Positions 1 to 9,122 are shown, counted from the stretch's first letter. The stretch: 39,568 bases of DNA from Clostridium sp. (GCA_015058405.1 SVCL01000185.1:1-39568), one strand, 5' to 3'. The notes: generated by a model not told the origin, from the letters alone. Numbers and translations are program-made.

Positions 1-118
1 ATAAGGAATTATTTTTCTTTTAGAACCTTTTGCATGGCTAAAAAAAGTGACTTCAGTTAAGGTTTAATATACTAAAAATGCTTTTAAAAAATTAAGATGC
101 AATTTAATTAATAGAAGC

Positions 119-138
119 GTGGCGAAGCCACTTTTTTA
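119..138 (+). terminator. intrinsic terminator of an upstream gene
   Basis: GTGGC and GCCAC form a 5 bp GC-rich stem around a GAA loop, followed by six T. It probably ends transcription coming from the gene left of the window. Confidence 0.7.
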
Positions 139-249
139 ATTGTAGAAATAAAAAATAAATGTTGTACATACAAACTAAATACCTTTTTGTGTATTATATT
201 GATTTTTATAGGATATATTGTTATTATAAGAGTAAGACTGGAAGAATGT

Positions 250-272
250 ACACATTTACAAGTGTGTTTTTT
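250..272 (+). terminator. second terminator-like hairpin before secD
   Basis: An imperfect 7 bp stem (ACACATT against AAGTGTGT with one G-U pair) with a small loop is followed by six T at 267-272. It may be a second terminator or end a short RNA. No clear promoter for such an RNA was found between 139 and 250. Confidence 0.4.
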
Positions 273-463
273 AGCATGAAAGGGATGGTTTTATAGAAAT
301 ATAAGAATTTATGAGAAAAATATTATTTTGATGGGAATTACATATTAGGGTTGTTAATGCTATTTGTTGGAAAAGGAAATCGAAATTTCTTTAATGTGAA
401 ATATTCATATGGTATAATAAAATAAATTATGTGAAAGTGACCCTAATACTGAGGAGGAGAAAA

Positions 464-1732
464 ATGAAGACAAAAGGGAAAAGTTCGGTATTATTTATAG
501 TAAGTATAATTGCCATAATAATTTTTGCTTTAGTAGGCTATAATGGTCTAGTAGTAGGAGGATGGCAATTTAAATCTTTCGGTGATAGTATCACAAAAGG
601 TTTGGATCTTCAAGGTGGTGTTTCTGTTGTAATGGAAATACAAGAAGAAAATGTAACTAAGGAAGATTTAGAAAAAACAAAAGAACAATTAGAATTGAGA
701 GTTAATAAAATAGGTGTTGCAGAAACAAGTGTTTCAACTGAAGGAGATAGAAGAATTAGAGTTGATATTCCAGGACAATATGATTCTGCTGGTATAGTTG
801 AAAACTTAGGTAAAACAGGTGAGTTAACATTTAAGTCACCAAGTGGTGAAGTACTTTTAACTGGTCAAGATATTGCTAAGGCAACAGTAGGATCTGATCC
901 ACAAAATGGTTCTCCATTAGTTGCGTTAGAATTAACAGATGAAGGTAGACCTAAATTTGCAGATGCTACAGGAAAATATGTTGGACAAAAGATATCTATA
1001 AATATGGATGATCAAATGTTAAGTAATCCATCTGTATCAACTACAATAACTGATGGTAAAGCTACTATATCTGGTAGTAAATCTTTAGAAGAAGCTAAGA
1101 CGCTAGCAGGTCTTATTAATGCAGGAGCATTACCTGTTACACTTAAGTCTGCATCAGTTCAAACTGTAGGTTCTCAATTAGGTTCAGAAGCTTTACCAAA
1201 TGCTTTGAATGCAGGGGCTATAGGAATAGGATTAGTATTCTTATTTATGATAGTTATGTATAGAATACCAGGATTAATAGCAACATTCGCATTAACTTTA
1301 TATATCTGTTTAGTATTATTTATATTTGGTGAAGTAGGAATTACTTTGACTTTACCAGGAATAGCTGCTTTATTATTAACAATAGGTATGGCTGTTGATG
1401 CTAATGTACTTATTTTTGAAAGAATTAGAGAAGAATTAGAGAAGGGTGTTTCAACTAAGACTTCAGTTGAAAGGGGTTTTGAAAATGCTTATTCTTCAAT
1501 CATAGATTCAAATGTTACTACTATAATCGTAGGTCTTGTATTATACTTCTTTGGTTCAGGAAGTGTTAAAGGATTTGCTGTAACATTACTTATTGGTATT
1601 TTAGTAAGTTTATTTACAGCGTTAATAGTTACTAAATTCTTAATGAAAAAAGCTATTGATATGGGGGTATTAAAGAAGGTATCTCATTTCAAAGGTAAGA
1701 ACAAAAAGAAGGAGGTAGTTGAAAATGCTTAA
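464..1732 (+). CDS. secD: protein translocase subunit SecD
   Basis: SecD is an RND-family membrane subunit of the Sec translocon. With SecF it uses ion flux to pull exported proteins out on the outer face of the membrane. The 422-residue product has one N-terminal membrane helix (about residues 8-30), then the GLDLQGG motif near residue 47, an extracytoplasmic domain, and five more helices with the hallmark VDANVLIFERIREE, whose Asp is the ion-coupling residue in studied SecDF proteins. The start at 464 is chosen because GAGGAGGAG sits just upstream; a GTG at 431 is in frame but would place that site inside the gene. The protein is short compared with proteobacterial SecD, as expected for clostridia. 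The last 8 bases overlap secF, so the two are translationally coupled. Confidence 0.97.
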   Translation: MKTKGKSSVLFIVSIIAIIIFALVGYNGLVVGGWQFKSFGDSITKGLDLQGGVSVVMEIQEENVTKEDLEKTKEQLELRVNKIGVAETSVSTEGDRRIRVDIPGQYDSAGIVENLGKTGELTFKSPSGEVLLTGQDIAKATVGSDPQNGSPLVALELTDEGRPKFADATGKYVGQKISINMDDQMLSNPSVSTTITDGKATISGSKSLEEAKTLAGLINAGALPVTLKSASVQTVGSQLGSEALPNALNAGAIGIGLVFLFMIVMYRIPGLIATFALTLYICLVLFIFGEVGITLTLPGIAALLLTIGMAVDANVLIFERIREELEKGVSTKTSVERGFENAYSSIIDSNVTTIIVGLVLYFFGSGSVKGFAVTLLIGILVSLFTALIVTKFLMKKAIDMGVLKKVSHFKGKNKKKEVVENA

Positions 1733-2603
1733 AGTAGTTGAAAGAAAGAAAATATGGTTTTCAATTTCTCTATTAGTTATAATCGTAGGTCTTGGATTTA
1801 TGATTACACAAGGTTTAAATATTGGTATTGATTTTAAAGGGGGTTCTAAAATAGTTTTAGAACTTGGAAATGATTTTGATAAACAAGAAGTAGATGAAAT
1901 AGTAAAAAAATATGCTAGTGATGCTGTTACTAATACTGTAGATGAAACACAATATGAAATTAAAGCTCTTAACTTAGATAGTGCTAATGTTTCAAACATT
2001 GTTAATGAAGTTAAAGAAAAATATCAATTAGGCGATGATGTATTAGTTTCTCAAGATGAAATAGGTGCATCTATAGGTCAAGATCTTACAGAGAAATCTT
2101 CAATAGCATTACTTATTGCTTTTGCTTCAATGCTTGTATATATAGCGATAAGATTTGAATTTACTTTTGGTATAGCATCTTTAGTTGGATTAATTCACGA
2201 TATACTTATAACATTGAGTATATATGCAATATTTAATATCACAATAAATACTCCATTTATTGCAGCAATCCTAACAATTATAGGGTATTCAATAAATGCT
2301 ACTATAGTTATTTTTGATAGAATTAGAGAAAATTCTAAGAAGTCAAGACGTGCTAGTAATATAGAAATAGTTGATAAGAGTGTAAACCAAACATTAAGAA
2401 GATGTATAAATACAACATTAACAACATTATTTACAATAGTATGTGTATATGCATTTGTACCTGCAGTTAGAGAATTTGCATTCCCTATTATAGTAGGTAT
2501 ACTTTCAGGAACTTATTCATCAATATTTATAGCACCAAGTATATGGTATGTAATAAAAGGAAGAGTTCATAAGAAGAAAACAAAAGTTGCAGTGGCAAAA
2601 TAA
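1725..2603 (+). CDS. secF: protein translocase subunit SecF
   Basis: SecF partners SecD in the membrane and helps late steps of protein export. The 292-residue product has an N-terminal helix, the GIDFKGG motif (about residues 34-40), a short extracytoplasmic domain and five further helices. The helix motif reads GYSINATIVIFDRIRE; most SecF proteins I know carry Asp where this one has Ala192. The ATG at 1725 lies 9 bases after AAGGAGG; a TTG at 1719 is too close to that site. The gene starts inside the secD stop region, and a strong terminator follows, so secDF forms its own operon. Confidence 0.96.
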   Translation: MLKVVERKKIWFSISLLVIIVGLGFMITQGLNIGIDFKGGSKIVLELGNDFDKQEVDEIVKKYASDAVTNTVDETQYEIKALNLDSANVSNIVNEVKEKYQLGDDVLVSQDEIGASIGQDLTEKSSIALLIAFASMLVYIAIRFEFTFGIASLVGLIHDILITLSIYAIFNITINTPFIAAILTIIGYSINATIVIFDRIRENSKKSRRASNIEIVDKSVNQTLRRCINTTLTTLFTIVCVYAFVPAVREFAFPIIVGILSGTYSSIFIAPSIWYVIKGRVHKKKTKVAVAK

Positions 2604-2628
2604 TTTAATATAATAATAAAATGCATGA

Positions 2629-2675
2629 AAATCTTGTGGTTATTAAAAATAACTACAAGATTTTTGCTTGTTTTT
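2629..2675 (+). terminator. secDF terminator
   Basis: A 16-base arm at 2629-2644 pairs with 2648-2663 with one G-U pair. A T-rich tail (to 2675) follows. It closes the secDF operon. Confidence 0.9.
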
Positions 2676-2737
2676 AAAGAAAAAAAACAAAAAATCTGTA
2701 TTTGTCAATAAAAACACTAAATTACGCTAAAAATTGT

Positions 2738-2766
2738 TTGCTATTATAGAAAATATAAACTATAAT
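2738..2766 (+). promoter_or_regulatory. sigma-70-type promoter of the RecJ-like/apt operon
   Basis: TTGCTA at 2738-2743 and TATAAT at 2761-2766 are separated by exactly 17 bases. The gene start follows 34 bases later with GGAGGAG in between. Confidence 0.65.
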
Positions 2767-2799
2767 ATATATGTTTTCTTATTTATGGAGGAGTAAATC

Positions 2800-3663
2800 A
2801 TGCGTAATTTTTGGGAGAGTATTTATTGTCCAAAATGCATAACTGGATATAATCCCTTTTTACTTAGACATATGAATGAAGCTATAGAAAAGCTAGTCTA
2901 CGCAGTAAACAATAGAAAAAAAATTGTTGTTTATGGAACCTCCTCAGTTGATGCTATATGTTCAATTGCATCATTGAGTTTAATATTAAGGTATTTAAAT
3001 GCAGATGTTGAATATCTTATACATGAAGGGGGAGAAACTCGTAAATCAGTAGATTGTGATGATATTAAGAATGGTGTAGACTTTCTTGGTGCTGATTTAC
3101 TAATTACACTTGGATTAGATTTGAAGTCTCAAAAAGAAGAAAAGCTTTGTAATGATTTAAATATAGATCTAATTGTTATAGAAAATAAAAGAACGGTTAG
3201 AGAAAGAAATTATGTCTATATAAATCCGAAACAAAAGGGATGTACATACAGGTATAAAAACCTGTCTTTGAGTGCATTAACATTTAAAGTAATGCAGGCT
3301 ATTTCTATATATTATAACATGAAAAATGTAAATAAGTATTTAGATTTAATATTAATAGGTGCAAAATGGGCAGATGTTAGTCCAAGAGGGGAAAATTATG
3401 TTTTTCTCAATGAAGGTATAAAATTCTTGAAAAATACCAATAATAATGGTCTCAAAGCAGTAATGGATTTAGATAAATTTAATAGTAGTAATATTGATAA
3501 TAATGATATTGATAAGATTATAGGACTTATAACTCCAACAAGGAGTACTGTAGGTGTAGTTAATAATGCAAGAATAGTGCTTGAACTATTAACTACGGGG
3601 GATAAAGACAGAGCTATACAGATAGCTAAATATTTAAATAAATTAAAATGTCCAATAGTTTAA
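2800..3663 (+). CDS. RecJ-fold DHH-family protein lacking most catalytic residues
   Basis: The 287 residues follow RecJ exonuclease almost end to end through the DHH domain: the PFLL lead-in (19-22), INPKQKGCTY (141-150), the KYLDL helix (179-183), ADV..GEN (191-199) and the R.T..ELLTT segment (248-266). The catalytic motifs are changed. RecJ's DxDxDG becomes TSSVDA (47-52), the VDCG Asp becomes Gly105, and DHH becomes ENK (128-130). The DHHA1 and OB domains of full-length RecJ are absent. I infer a non-catalytic RecJ homologue, perhaps binding nucleic acid or nucleotides, in the manner of eukaryotic Cdc45. The frame is intact, has a strong ribosome binding site (GGAGGAG) and a promoter, so it is probably a maintained protein. 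It is 33 bases upstream of apt. Confidence 0.85.
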   Translation: MRNFWESIYCPKCITGYNPFLLRHMNEAIEKLVYAVNNRKKIVVYGTSSVDAICSIASLSLILRYLNADVEYLIHEGGETRKSVDCDDIKNGVDFLGADLLITLGLDLKSQKEEKLCNDLNIDLIVIENKRTVRERNYVYINPKQKGCTYRYKNLSLSALTFKVMQAISIYYNMKNVNKYLDLILIGAKWADVSPRGENYVFLNEGIKFLKNTNNNGLKAVMDLDKFNSSNIDNNDIDKIIGLITPTRSTVGVVNNARIVLELLTTGDKDRAIQIAKYLNKLKCPIV

Positions 3664-3696
3664 GTATAGTAAAAATATATACATGGAGGAGTCAAA

Positions 3697-4215
3697 ATGG
3701 ATTTAAGAGAAAAGATTAGAGTAATTGAAGATTTTCCAAAGGAAGGGATAAGCTTTAAGGATATTACAACTTTAGTTGCTGATGGTGAAGCTTTTAAATA
3801 TTCAATAGATAAAATAGTTGAACATTTAAAAGATAAAAATGTTGATTTAGTTGTTGGACCTGAAGCAAGAGGATTTATATTTGGTGTTCCAGTTGCATAT
3901 GCATTAGGTGTTGGATTTGTTCCAGTTAGAAAAAAAGGTAAGTTACCATATGAAACAGTTTCAGTAGATTACGGCTTAGAATATGGAAATGATACATTAG
4001 AAATTCATAAAGATGCAATAAAAAAGGGACAAAAGGTTGCAATAGTTGATGATTTATTAGCTACTGGCGGAACTATAGAAGCAGTTGCTAAGTTAGTAGA
4101 AAGTGTTGGCGGAGAAGTAGTATCTATGGATTTTGCTATAGAACTAACAGGATTAAAGGGTAGAGATAAATTAGAAGGATATGATGTTTTATCTCTAGTA
4201 GATTACGAATTCTAG
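3697..4215 (+). CDS. apt: adenine phosphoribosyltransferase
   Basis: This cytoplasmic enzyme makes AMP from adenine and PRPP in purine salvage. The 172-residue length is normal. It shows the family features: the PEARGFIFG segment (about 53-61), the flexible RKKGKLPYE stretch, and the PRPP-binding motif [13 protein letters not shown] (about 113-125). GGAGGAG lies 8 bases before the ATG. It follows the RecJ-like gene closely and is ended by a hairpin at 4227-4257. In clostridia and bacilli apt is often next to recJ and relA, which fits this arrangement. Confidence 0.97.
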   Translation: MDLREKIRVIEDFPKEGISFKDITTLVADGEAFKYSIDKIVEHLKDKNVDLVVGPEARGFIFGVPVAYALGVGFVPVRKKGKLPYETVSVDYGLEYGNDTLEIHKDAIKKGQKVAIVDDLLATGGTIEAVAKLVESVGGEVVSMDFAIELTGLKGRDKLEGYDVLSLVDYEF

Positions 4216-4226
4216 CTGATTTTATA

Positions 4227-4257
4227 AGAAACTCTAGGTTTAGAGTTTCTTTTTTTA
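4227..4257 (+). terminator. apt terminator
   Basis: AGAAACTCTA at 4227-4236 pairs with TAGAGTTTCT (4241-4250) around a GGTT loop. A run of T follows. Confidence 0.9.
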
Positions 4258-4297
4258 ACGTATAATAAATATCTTTATAAGCACTTATATAACTTTG

Positions 4298-4326
4298 TTG
4301 AAATACAATAAATAATAATATATAAT
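4298..4326 (+). promoter_or_regulatory. sigma-70-type promoter of relA
   Basis: TTGAAA at 4298-4303 and TATAAT at 4321-4326 are spaced by 17 bases. This predicts a start near 4333, giving relA a leader of about 75 bases that contains the 4350-4369 hairpin. Confidence 0.65.
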
Positions 4327-4349
4327 AATATATAATATTCTTAATAGGT

Positions 4350-4377
4350 GGCTGGTTTAACAACCAGCCTTTGATTT
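4350..4377 (+). promoter_or_regulatory. hairpin in the relA leader, possible attenuator
   Basis: GGCTGGTT (4350-4357) and AACCAGCC (4362-4369) form a perfect 8 bp stem with a 4-base loop. The tail TTTGATTTT is short and interrupted. The hairpin lies between the predicted relA promoter and its ribosome binding site, so it may partly stop transcription or stabilise the mRNA end. Confidence 0.5.
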
Positions 4378-4409
4378 TAGAAAATATATGTATAGGAGAG
4401 ATTATCTTT

Positions 4410-6602
4410 ATGATAGAACGTTTGTTAAAAAAAATAGAAGATAATTGTGTAAATGTTGATATTGATATGGTTATTAAAGCATATAACTTTGCTAAAGATG
4501 CTCATAAGGATCAAAAAAGAGAATCTGGGGAACCGTATATAATTCATCCTATCGATGTTGCTGAAATATTAGCGGAATTGGGAATGGATACTGATACAAT
4601 AGTTGCAGGATTATTACACGACGTTTTAGAGGATACACCATGTAGTTTTAAAGAGATGGCTGATTTGTTTAACGTTGAAATTGCTAGCTTAGTAGATGGT
4701 GTTACGAAACTTGGTAAAATCGAATATAAAACTAAAGAAGAACAACAGGCGGATAACGTAAGAAAAATGCTTTTAGCTATGGCTAAAGATATAAGAGTAA
4801 TAATTATTAAATTAGCAGATAGATTACATAATTTACGAACACTTAAGTTCGTATCAAAAGAAAAACAAAAAAGAAAAGCAAAAGAAACATTAAATATTTA
4901 TGCGCCTTTAGCACATAGATTAGGGATGTCAAAGATAAAGTGGGAGTTAGAAGACTTATCTTTTAGATACTTACATGAAGAAGAATACTATCAATTAGTT
5001 AAGGATATAGCTGAGAAAAGAGTAGAAAGAGAAAGATATATATCAAGTATAATTGATGAGATTACAGAAAAGTTAGAGGATTCTGGAATTGATTCAGATA
5101 TAGAAGGTCGTCCAAAGCATTTCTATAGTATTTATCGAAAGATGGTAAATAAAAATAAAAGTATTGAACAAATATTTGATTTAACAGCTATAAGAATACT
5201 GGTTAATTCTGTTAAGGACTGTTATGCAGTCTTAGGAATAGTTCATACTATATATACTCCACTTCCTGGAAGATTTAAAGATTATATAGCAATGCCTAAA
5301 CCTAATATGTATCAATCTTTGCATACAACTGTTATTGGAACAGAAGGAAAGACATTTGAAATACAAATAAGAACTTTTGATATGCATAAGACAGCTGAAT
5401 ATGGTATTGCAGCCCATTGGAAGTATAAAGAAGGAAACACTGAAAATTCAGAAGAGAAGGGCAATAATTTTGAACAAAAACTTGTATGGATTCGTGACAT
5501 GCTAGAATGGCAAAAAGAAACTTCTGATGCAGAAGAATTTATAGAAGGTTTTAAAATAGATCTGTTCTCAGATGAAATATTTGTTTTCACTCCTAAAGGT
5601 GTTGTAATCAATTTATCAAGTGGATCAACTCCTATAGATTTTGCATATAGAATACATACTGATGTAGGGAATAAATGTGTTGGTGCAAAAATTAATGGAA
5701 GGATAGTACCTTTAGATTATTCATTAAAGACTGGAGAAATTGTTGAGATTATTACATCTCAAAATGCTAGAGGCCCAAGTATGAACTGGCTAAAGATTGC
5801 TAAGAGTAATCAAGCAAAGAGTAAGATTAGGTCTTGGCTTAAAAAGGCTAAAAAAGATGAAAATATTAATAGAGGAAGAGAACTTCTAGAAAAGGAACTT
5901 AAGAAGCAATGTGTTCATTTTGCAGATATTGCAAAAGGGGAATCTTATGAAAGAATTCAAAAAAGATATAATATACACTCTATGGATGATGTGTATTGTA
6001 GTATAGGTCTTGGAAATATTACTGCATCTCATTTAGTAGCTAGATTAAAAGAAGAAAATTGTATTGTTAAAGAAAAGAATATAGAAGAAAATGAAAGTAA
6101 ATACATAGAAGAGCAAATAGCAAAAGGTGAAAGAAATGAAAAATCACCTAAAGATTACGGAATTACTGTAAAAGGTGAAAATAACCTAATGGTTAGATTC
6201 GCTAGATGTTGTAATCCTGTACCTGGCGATGAAATAATGGGATATATAACAAAAGGTAGAGGAGTATCTGTACATAGAACAGATTGTTCAAATTTAAAAT
6301 CGTTAATAGCTCATGATCCTAATAAAGTATTAGAAGTAAATTGGGGAACAGCTAAAGGAACATCATATACAGCAGAAATTAGAGTTAAATCTGAAGATAG
6401 AACTGGAATATTAACAGATATAACTATGATTATTGCAGATTCAAATTTATATCTATTATCTTTAAATGCTAATTCTGTAAAAGGGAATGAAGCTCTAATA
6501 AATATAAAGGTTAAGATAAATTCTGTAGAACAACTTAAAGAACTTATGAAGAAGATAAGAAGGCTTAAAGGTGTTATGGATGTATTTAGAATGAATAATT
6601 AA
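4410..6602 (+). CDS. relA: bifunctional (p)ppGpp synthetase/hydrolase Rel
   Basis: The long Rel protein makes and degrades the alarmone (p)ppGpp in response to amino acid starvation at the ribosome. In the 730 residues the order is as follows: HD hydrolase domain with HKDQKR, HP and LLHDVLEDT (first 170 residues), synthetase domain with YRKMVNKNK, GRFKDYIAMPK and EIQIRT, TGS domain (IFVFTPKG...IDFAYRIHTDVG), and a C-terminal ACT domain after RTGILTDI. The hydrolase histidine and aspartates are present, so both activities are likely. ATG 4410 is chosen because AGGAGA lies 10 bases upstream; a TTG 39 bases earlier falls at the end of the leader hairpin. It probably heads the operon that continues with dtd. 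Confidence 0.96.
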   Translation: MIERLLKKIEDNCVNVDIDMVIKAYNFAKDAHKDQKRESGEPYIIHPIDVAEILAELGMDTDTIVAGLLHDVLEDTPCSFKEMADLFNVEIASLVDGVTKLGKIEYKTKEEQQADNVRKMLLAMAKDIRVIIIKLADRLHNLRTLKFVSKEKQKRKAKETLNIYAPLAHRLGMSKIKWELEDLSFRYLHEEEYYQLVKDIAEKRVERERYISSIIDEITEKLEDSGIDSDIEGRPKHFYSIYRKMVNKNKSIEQIFDLTAIRILVNSVKDCYAVLGIVHTIYTPLPGRFKDYIAMPKPNMYQSLHTTVIGTEGKTFEIQIRTFDMHKTAEYGIAAHWKYKEGNTENSEEKGNNFEQKLVWIRDMLEWQKETSDAEEFIEGFKIDLFSDEIFVFTPKGVVINLSSGSTPIDFAYRIHTDVGNKCVGAKINGRIVPLDYSLKTGEIVEIITSQNARGPSMNWLKIAKSNQAKSKIRSWLKKAKKDENINRGRELLEKELKKQCVHFADIAKGESYERIQKRYNIHSMDDVYCSIGLGNITASHLVARLKEENCIVKEKNIEENESKYIEEQIAKGERNEKSPKDYGITVKGENNLMVRFARCCNPVPGDEIMGYITKGRGVSVHRTDCSNLKSLIAHDPNKVLEVNWGTAKGTSYTAEIRVKSEDRTGILTDITMIIADSNLYLLSLNANSVKGNEALINIKVKINSVEQLKELMKKIRRLKGVMDVFRMNN

Positions 6603-6616
6603 AGGGGTGTAGCTTT

Positions 6617-7066
6617 TTGAGAGCGATAATTCAAAGAGTAAATTCATCTAAGGTATCTGTAAATGGAGAAGTAATTGGTTCTATATCACGAGGATTTAAT
6701 GTATTACTTGGAATATCAAAAGAAGATACTTTAGAAGATATTAAATATATAAAAGATAAAATTATTAATTTAAGAGTTTTTGAAGATGAAAATGATAAGA
6801 TGAATTTATGTTTACTAGATGTAAAAGGAGAGATATTACTTATTTCTCAATTTACCTTATATGGAGATTGTAGAAAAGGCAGAAGACCTAACTTTATGGA
6901 AGCTATGGGAGGAGAAGAGGCTAAAAGTCTTTATGAAAGTGCTATACAATCTTTGAAAGAGTCTGGCCTTAAAGTAGAAACAGGTGAGTTTGGTGCTCAT
7001 ATGGTAGTTGATATAGTTAATGATGGACCAGTTACAATTATGTTAGATAGTAAAAAGCAATTTTAA
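6617..7066 (+). CDS. dtd: D-aminoacyl-tRNA deacylase
   Basis: Dtd removes D-amino acids wrongly attached to tRNA. The 149-residue length is standard. It has the N-terminal MRAIIQRV start, the SQFTLYGD motif (about 78-85) and the C-terminal NDGPVTI motif, which together form the chiral-proofreading active site. Translation starts at TTG 6617, with AAAGGGG 9-10 bases upstream; no ATG gives the conserved N-terminus. It lies 14 bases after relA and 16 before the next gene, a common clostridial order. Confidence 0.96.
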   Translation: MRAIIQRVNSSKVSVNGEVIGSISRGFNVLLGISKEDTLEDIKYIKDKIINLRVFEDENDKMNLCLLDVKGEILLISQFTLYGDCRKGRRPNFMEAMGGEEAKSLYESAIQSLKESGLKVETGEFGAHMVVDIVNDGPVTIMLDSKKQF

Positions 7067-7082
7067 TTAAAGAGGTGATTAT

Positions 7083-7679
7083 ATGATAATTAAATCCGTA
7101 ATAGCAGGATTGTATGAAGAAGTTGCTTATATAGTTATGGATGAGGAAACAAAAGATGCATTTGTATTAGATCCAGGTGGAAGAGGAGAAGTAATTGAAG
7201 CAGAAATTAATGCTTTAGGTGCAAATGTTAAATATATATTACTTACTCATGGACATTTTGACCATGTTGGAGCAGTAGAGTATATAGCAGATAAATTTAA
7301 TGTTCCATTTTATATATCAAAAGAAGATGAAGAATATGCTAAAAAAGACAATTATGTTTTTGGAGATATTAGAAAAGCAGACGGATATTTATCTGAAGGA
7401 GATATTTTAAAAATAGGTAACAAAGATATTAAGGTTATTAGCACTCCAGGACATACTCCAGGCGGATTATGTTTTTTAGTTGAAAATGAACTATTTACAG
7501 GGGATACTTTATTTAGGGGTTCAGTAGGTAGAACTGATTTTCCAGGAGGAAGTTCAGTAGATTTAATTAATAGTATAAAGAAAAAATTAGTACCTTTAGA
7601 TGATGAAATAAGAGTATATCCAGGTCATGGAGAATCTTCAACAATAGCATTTGAAAAGGAGATAAATCCTTATTTATAA
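7083..7679 (+). CDS. metallo-beta-lactamase-fold hydrolase (glyoxalase II-like)
   Basis: This 198-residue protein has the complete two-metal site of the family: THGHFDH (HxHxDH), PGHTPGG, FTGDTLF with the bridging Asp, and YPGHGESS near the C-terminus. The short single-domain form resembles the YcbL type, which lacks the C-terminal glutathione-binding domain of true glyoxalase II, so the substrate is unknown. The ATG follows GAGGTG. It sits in the rel-dtd-hemZ run with gaps of only 12-16 bases and is presumably co-transcribed. Confidence 0.9.
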   Translation: MIIKSVIAGLYEEVAYIVMDEETKDAFVLDPGGRGEVIEAEINALGANVKYILLTHGHFDHVGAVEYIADKFNVPFYISKEDEEYAKKDNYVFGDIRKADGYLSEGDILKIGNKDIKVISTPGHTPGGLCFLVENELFTGDTLFRGSVGRTDFPGGSSVDLINSIKKKLVPLDDEIRVYPGHGESSTIAFEKEINPYL

Positions 7680-7691
7680 GAAGGAGATACA

Positions 7692-9122
7692 ATGGAAAGA
7701 AATATAAAATTAAATGACTTTAAGTATAGATATGACGTATATCAAATGTTTAATATATATTTTCCTTTAGATGAAATTAAGTTCTCAGAGGAAGTAGGAG
7801 AGTATAGTGTAACTATAGATTCAAAGTCTGTATCATTTGAATTTGAAGATATAAATTTAAGTGAGGTATTTACAGATGATGAATATATTAAGGAAACTAT
7901 AAAGAAAATTATTTTTAAAGCTTTAGCTGAAATTACAGGTGAAACATATCCATGGGGAACTTTAGTAGGAATAAGACCTTCTAAGATAGCCTTAAAGTTG
8001 TTGAGAGAAGGAAAAACTGAAGAGGAAGTAGTTGATGCTTTTTATAAAAAGCATCTTGCATTAAAGGAAAAAGCAGAGCTTTGTATAAAAGTAGCTGAGT
8101 TTGAAGAAAAGTTTGTTAATGAGGATGAAAAAACTATTGCAATATATGTAGGAATGGCTTTTTGTCCAACTAGATGTTTATATTGCTCTTTTGCAGCTAA
8201 TCCTATAGGAGGTAATAAAAAACTTGTAAATCCTTATTTAAATGCATTAAGTTATGAAATAGAGGAAATGAAAAAATATATAGATGAAAAGGGCTTGAAA
8301 GTGGAAACTGTATACTTTGGTGGAGGTACTCCTACTTCAGTAAATGAAGAAGAATTTGAAAATATTATGAATAAGATATATAATTCCTTTGTAGAAGGTA
8401 GAAATATTAAGGAATTTACTGTAGAATGTGGAAGACCTGATTCAATAACTTCAAAGAAACTTCAATCAATGAAAAAATATGATGTTACAAGAATAAGTAT
8501 AAATCCTCAAACTATGAATGATAAAACATTAAAATTAATAGGAAGAGGTCATACATCTGAAGATGTAATAGGAAAGTTTAAACTAGCTAGAAGTTTAGGT
8601 TTTGAAGATATTAATATGGATATGATTATAGGACTTCCTGGTGAAGGGCTAGAAGAGGCAATTCATACTGCTAATGAAATTAAAAAGCTTTCACCAGATA
8701 GCTTAACTGTTCATGGATTATCTTTAAAGAGAGGCTCTATAATGTATGAAAACTTTATACTTAAAAAAGGTCTAGGGCTTAAAGGGCAAGATGAAGTTAT
8801 GAAAATGTATGATGAAAGCAGAAAACTTGCAAAGGACTTAGGCTTAAACCCATATTATATGTATAGACAAAAAAATATGGTGGGAAATATGGAAAACTTG
8901 GGATATACTAAGAAGGGTAAAGAATGCATATATAACATGCAGATGATTGAAGATAAACAAACTATAATCGCCTTAGGAGCAGATGCAGTATCAAAAGTAG
9001 TGTTTTTAGAAGAAAATAGAATAGAGCGTTTTGGTAATGTTAAAGATGTTAAGGGATATGTAGATAGAATTGAAGAAATGGTAGAAGGTAAGAAAAAATT
9101 ACTAGATACCTTATATAAATAA
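7692..9122 (+). CDS. hemZ: radical SAM coproporphyrinogen dehydrogenase-like protein HemZ
   Basis: HemZ proteins belong to the radical SAM class related to oxygen-independent coproporphyrinogen oxidase HemN. Residues 158-165 carry the CxxxCxxC cluster motif (C158, C162, C165), preceded by the HemZ-type segment WGTLVGIRPSKI (about 88-99). The SAM-binding GGGTPTS follows near residue 213. The length (476) fits HemZ better than HemN. ATG 7692 follows AAGGAG. No other haem gene is in the window, so true haem synthesis is not shown; in many clostridia this gene sits between a hydrolase and hisS whatever the haem status. Confidence 0.9.
   Translation: MERNIKLNDFKYRYDVYQMFNIYFPLDEIKFSEEVGEYSVTIDSKSVSFEFEDINLSEVFTDDEYIKETIKKIIFKALAEITGETYPWGTLVGIRPSKIALKLLREGKTEEEVVDAFYKKHLALKEKAELCIKVAEFEEKFVNEDEKTIAIYVGMAFCPTRCLYCSFAANPIGGNKKLVNPYLNALSYEIEEMKKYIDEKGLKVETVYFGGGTPTSVNEEEFENIMNKIYNSFVEGRNIKEFTVECGRPDSITSKKLQSMKKYDVTRISINPQTMNDKTLKLIGRGHTSEDVIGKFKLARSLGFEDINMDMIIGLPGEGLEEAIHTANEIKKLSPDSLTVHGLSLKRGSIMYENFILKKGLGLKGQDEVMKMYDESRKLAKDLGLNPYYMYRQKNMVGNMENLGYTKKGKECIYNMQMIEDKQTIIALGADAVSKVVFLEENRIERFGNVKDVKGYVDRIEEMVEGKKKLLDTLYK

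Larger units (their letters stand above)
1..463. other. leader region upstream of secD, no supported gene
   Basis: No coding region is supported here. The first 60 bases are open in frame 1 and end at a TAA at 58-60; this could be the tail of an upstream gene, but 19 residues are too few to identify. Two terminator-like hairpins (119-138 and 250-272) and a TATAAT at 413-418 are the only recognisable signals. The TATAAT could be the -10 element for secD, but the bases 17 upstream (TTTAAT) are a poor -35. Confidence 0.5.

Noticed and set aside
1..60. Open frame at the left edge ending in TAA at 58-60
   Set aside because: Nineteen codons only, no recognisable motif and no homology could be judged, so it is not called as a partial gene.
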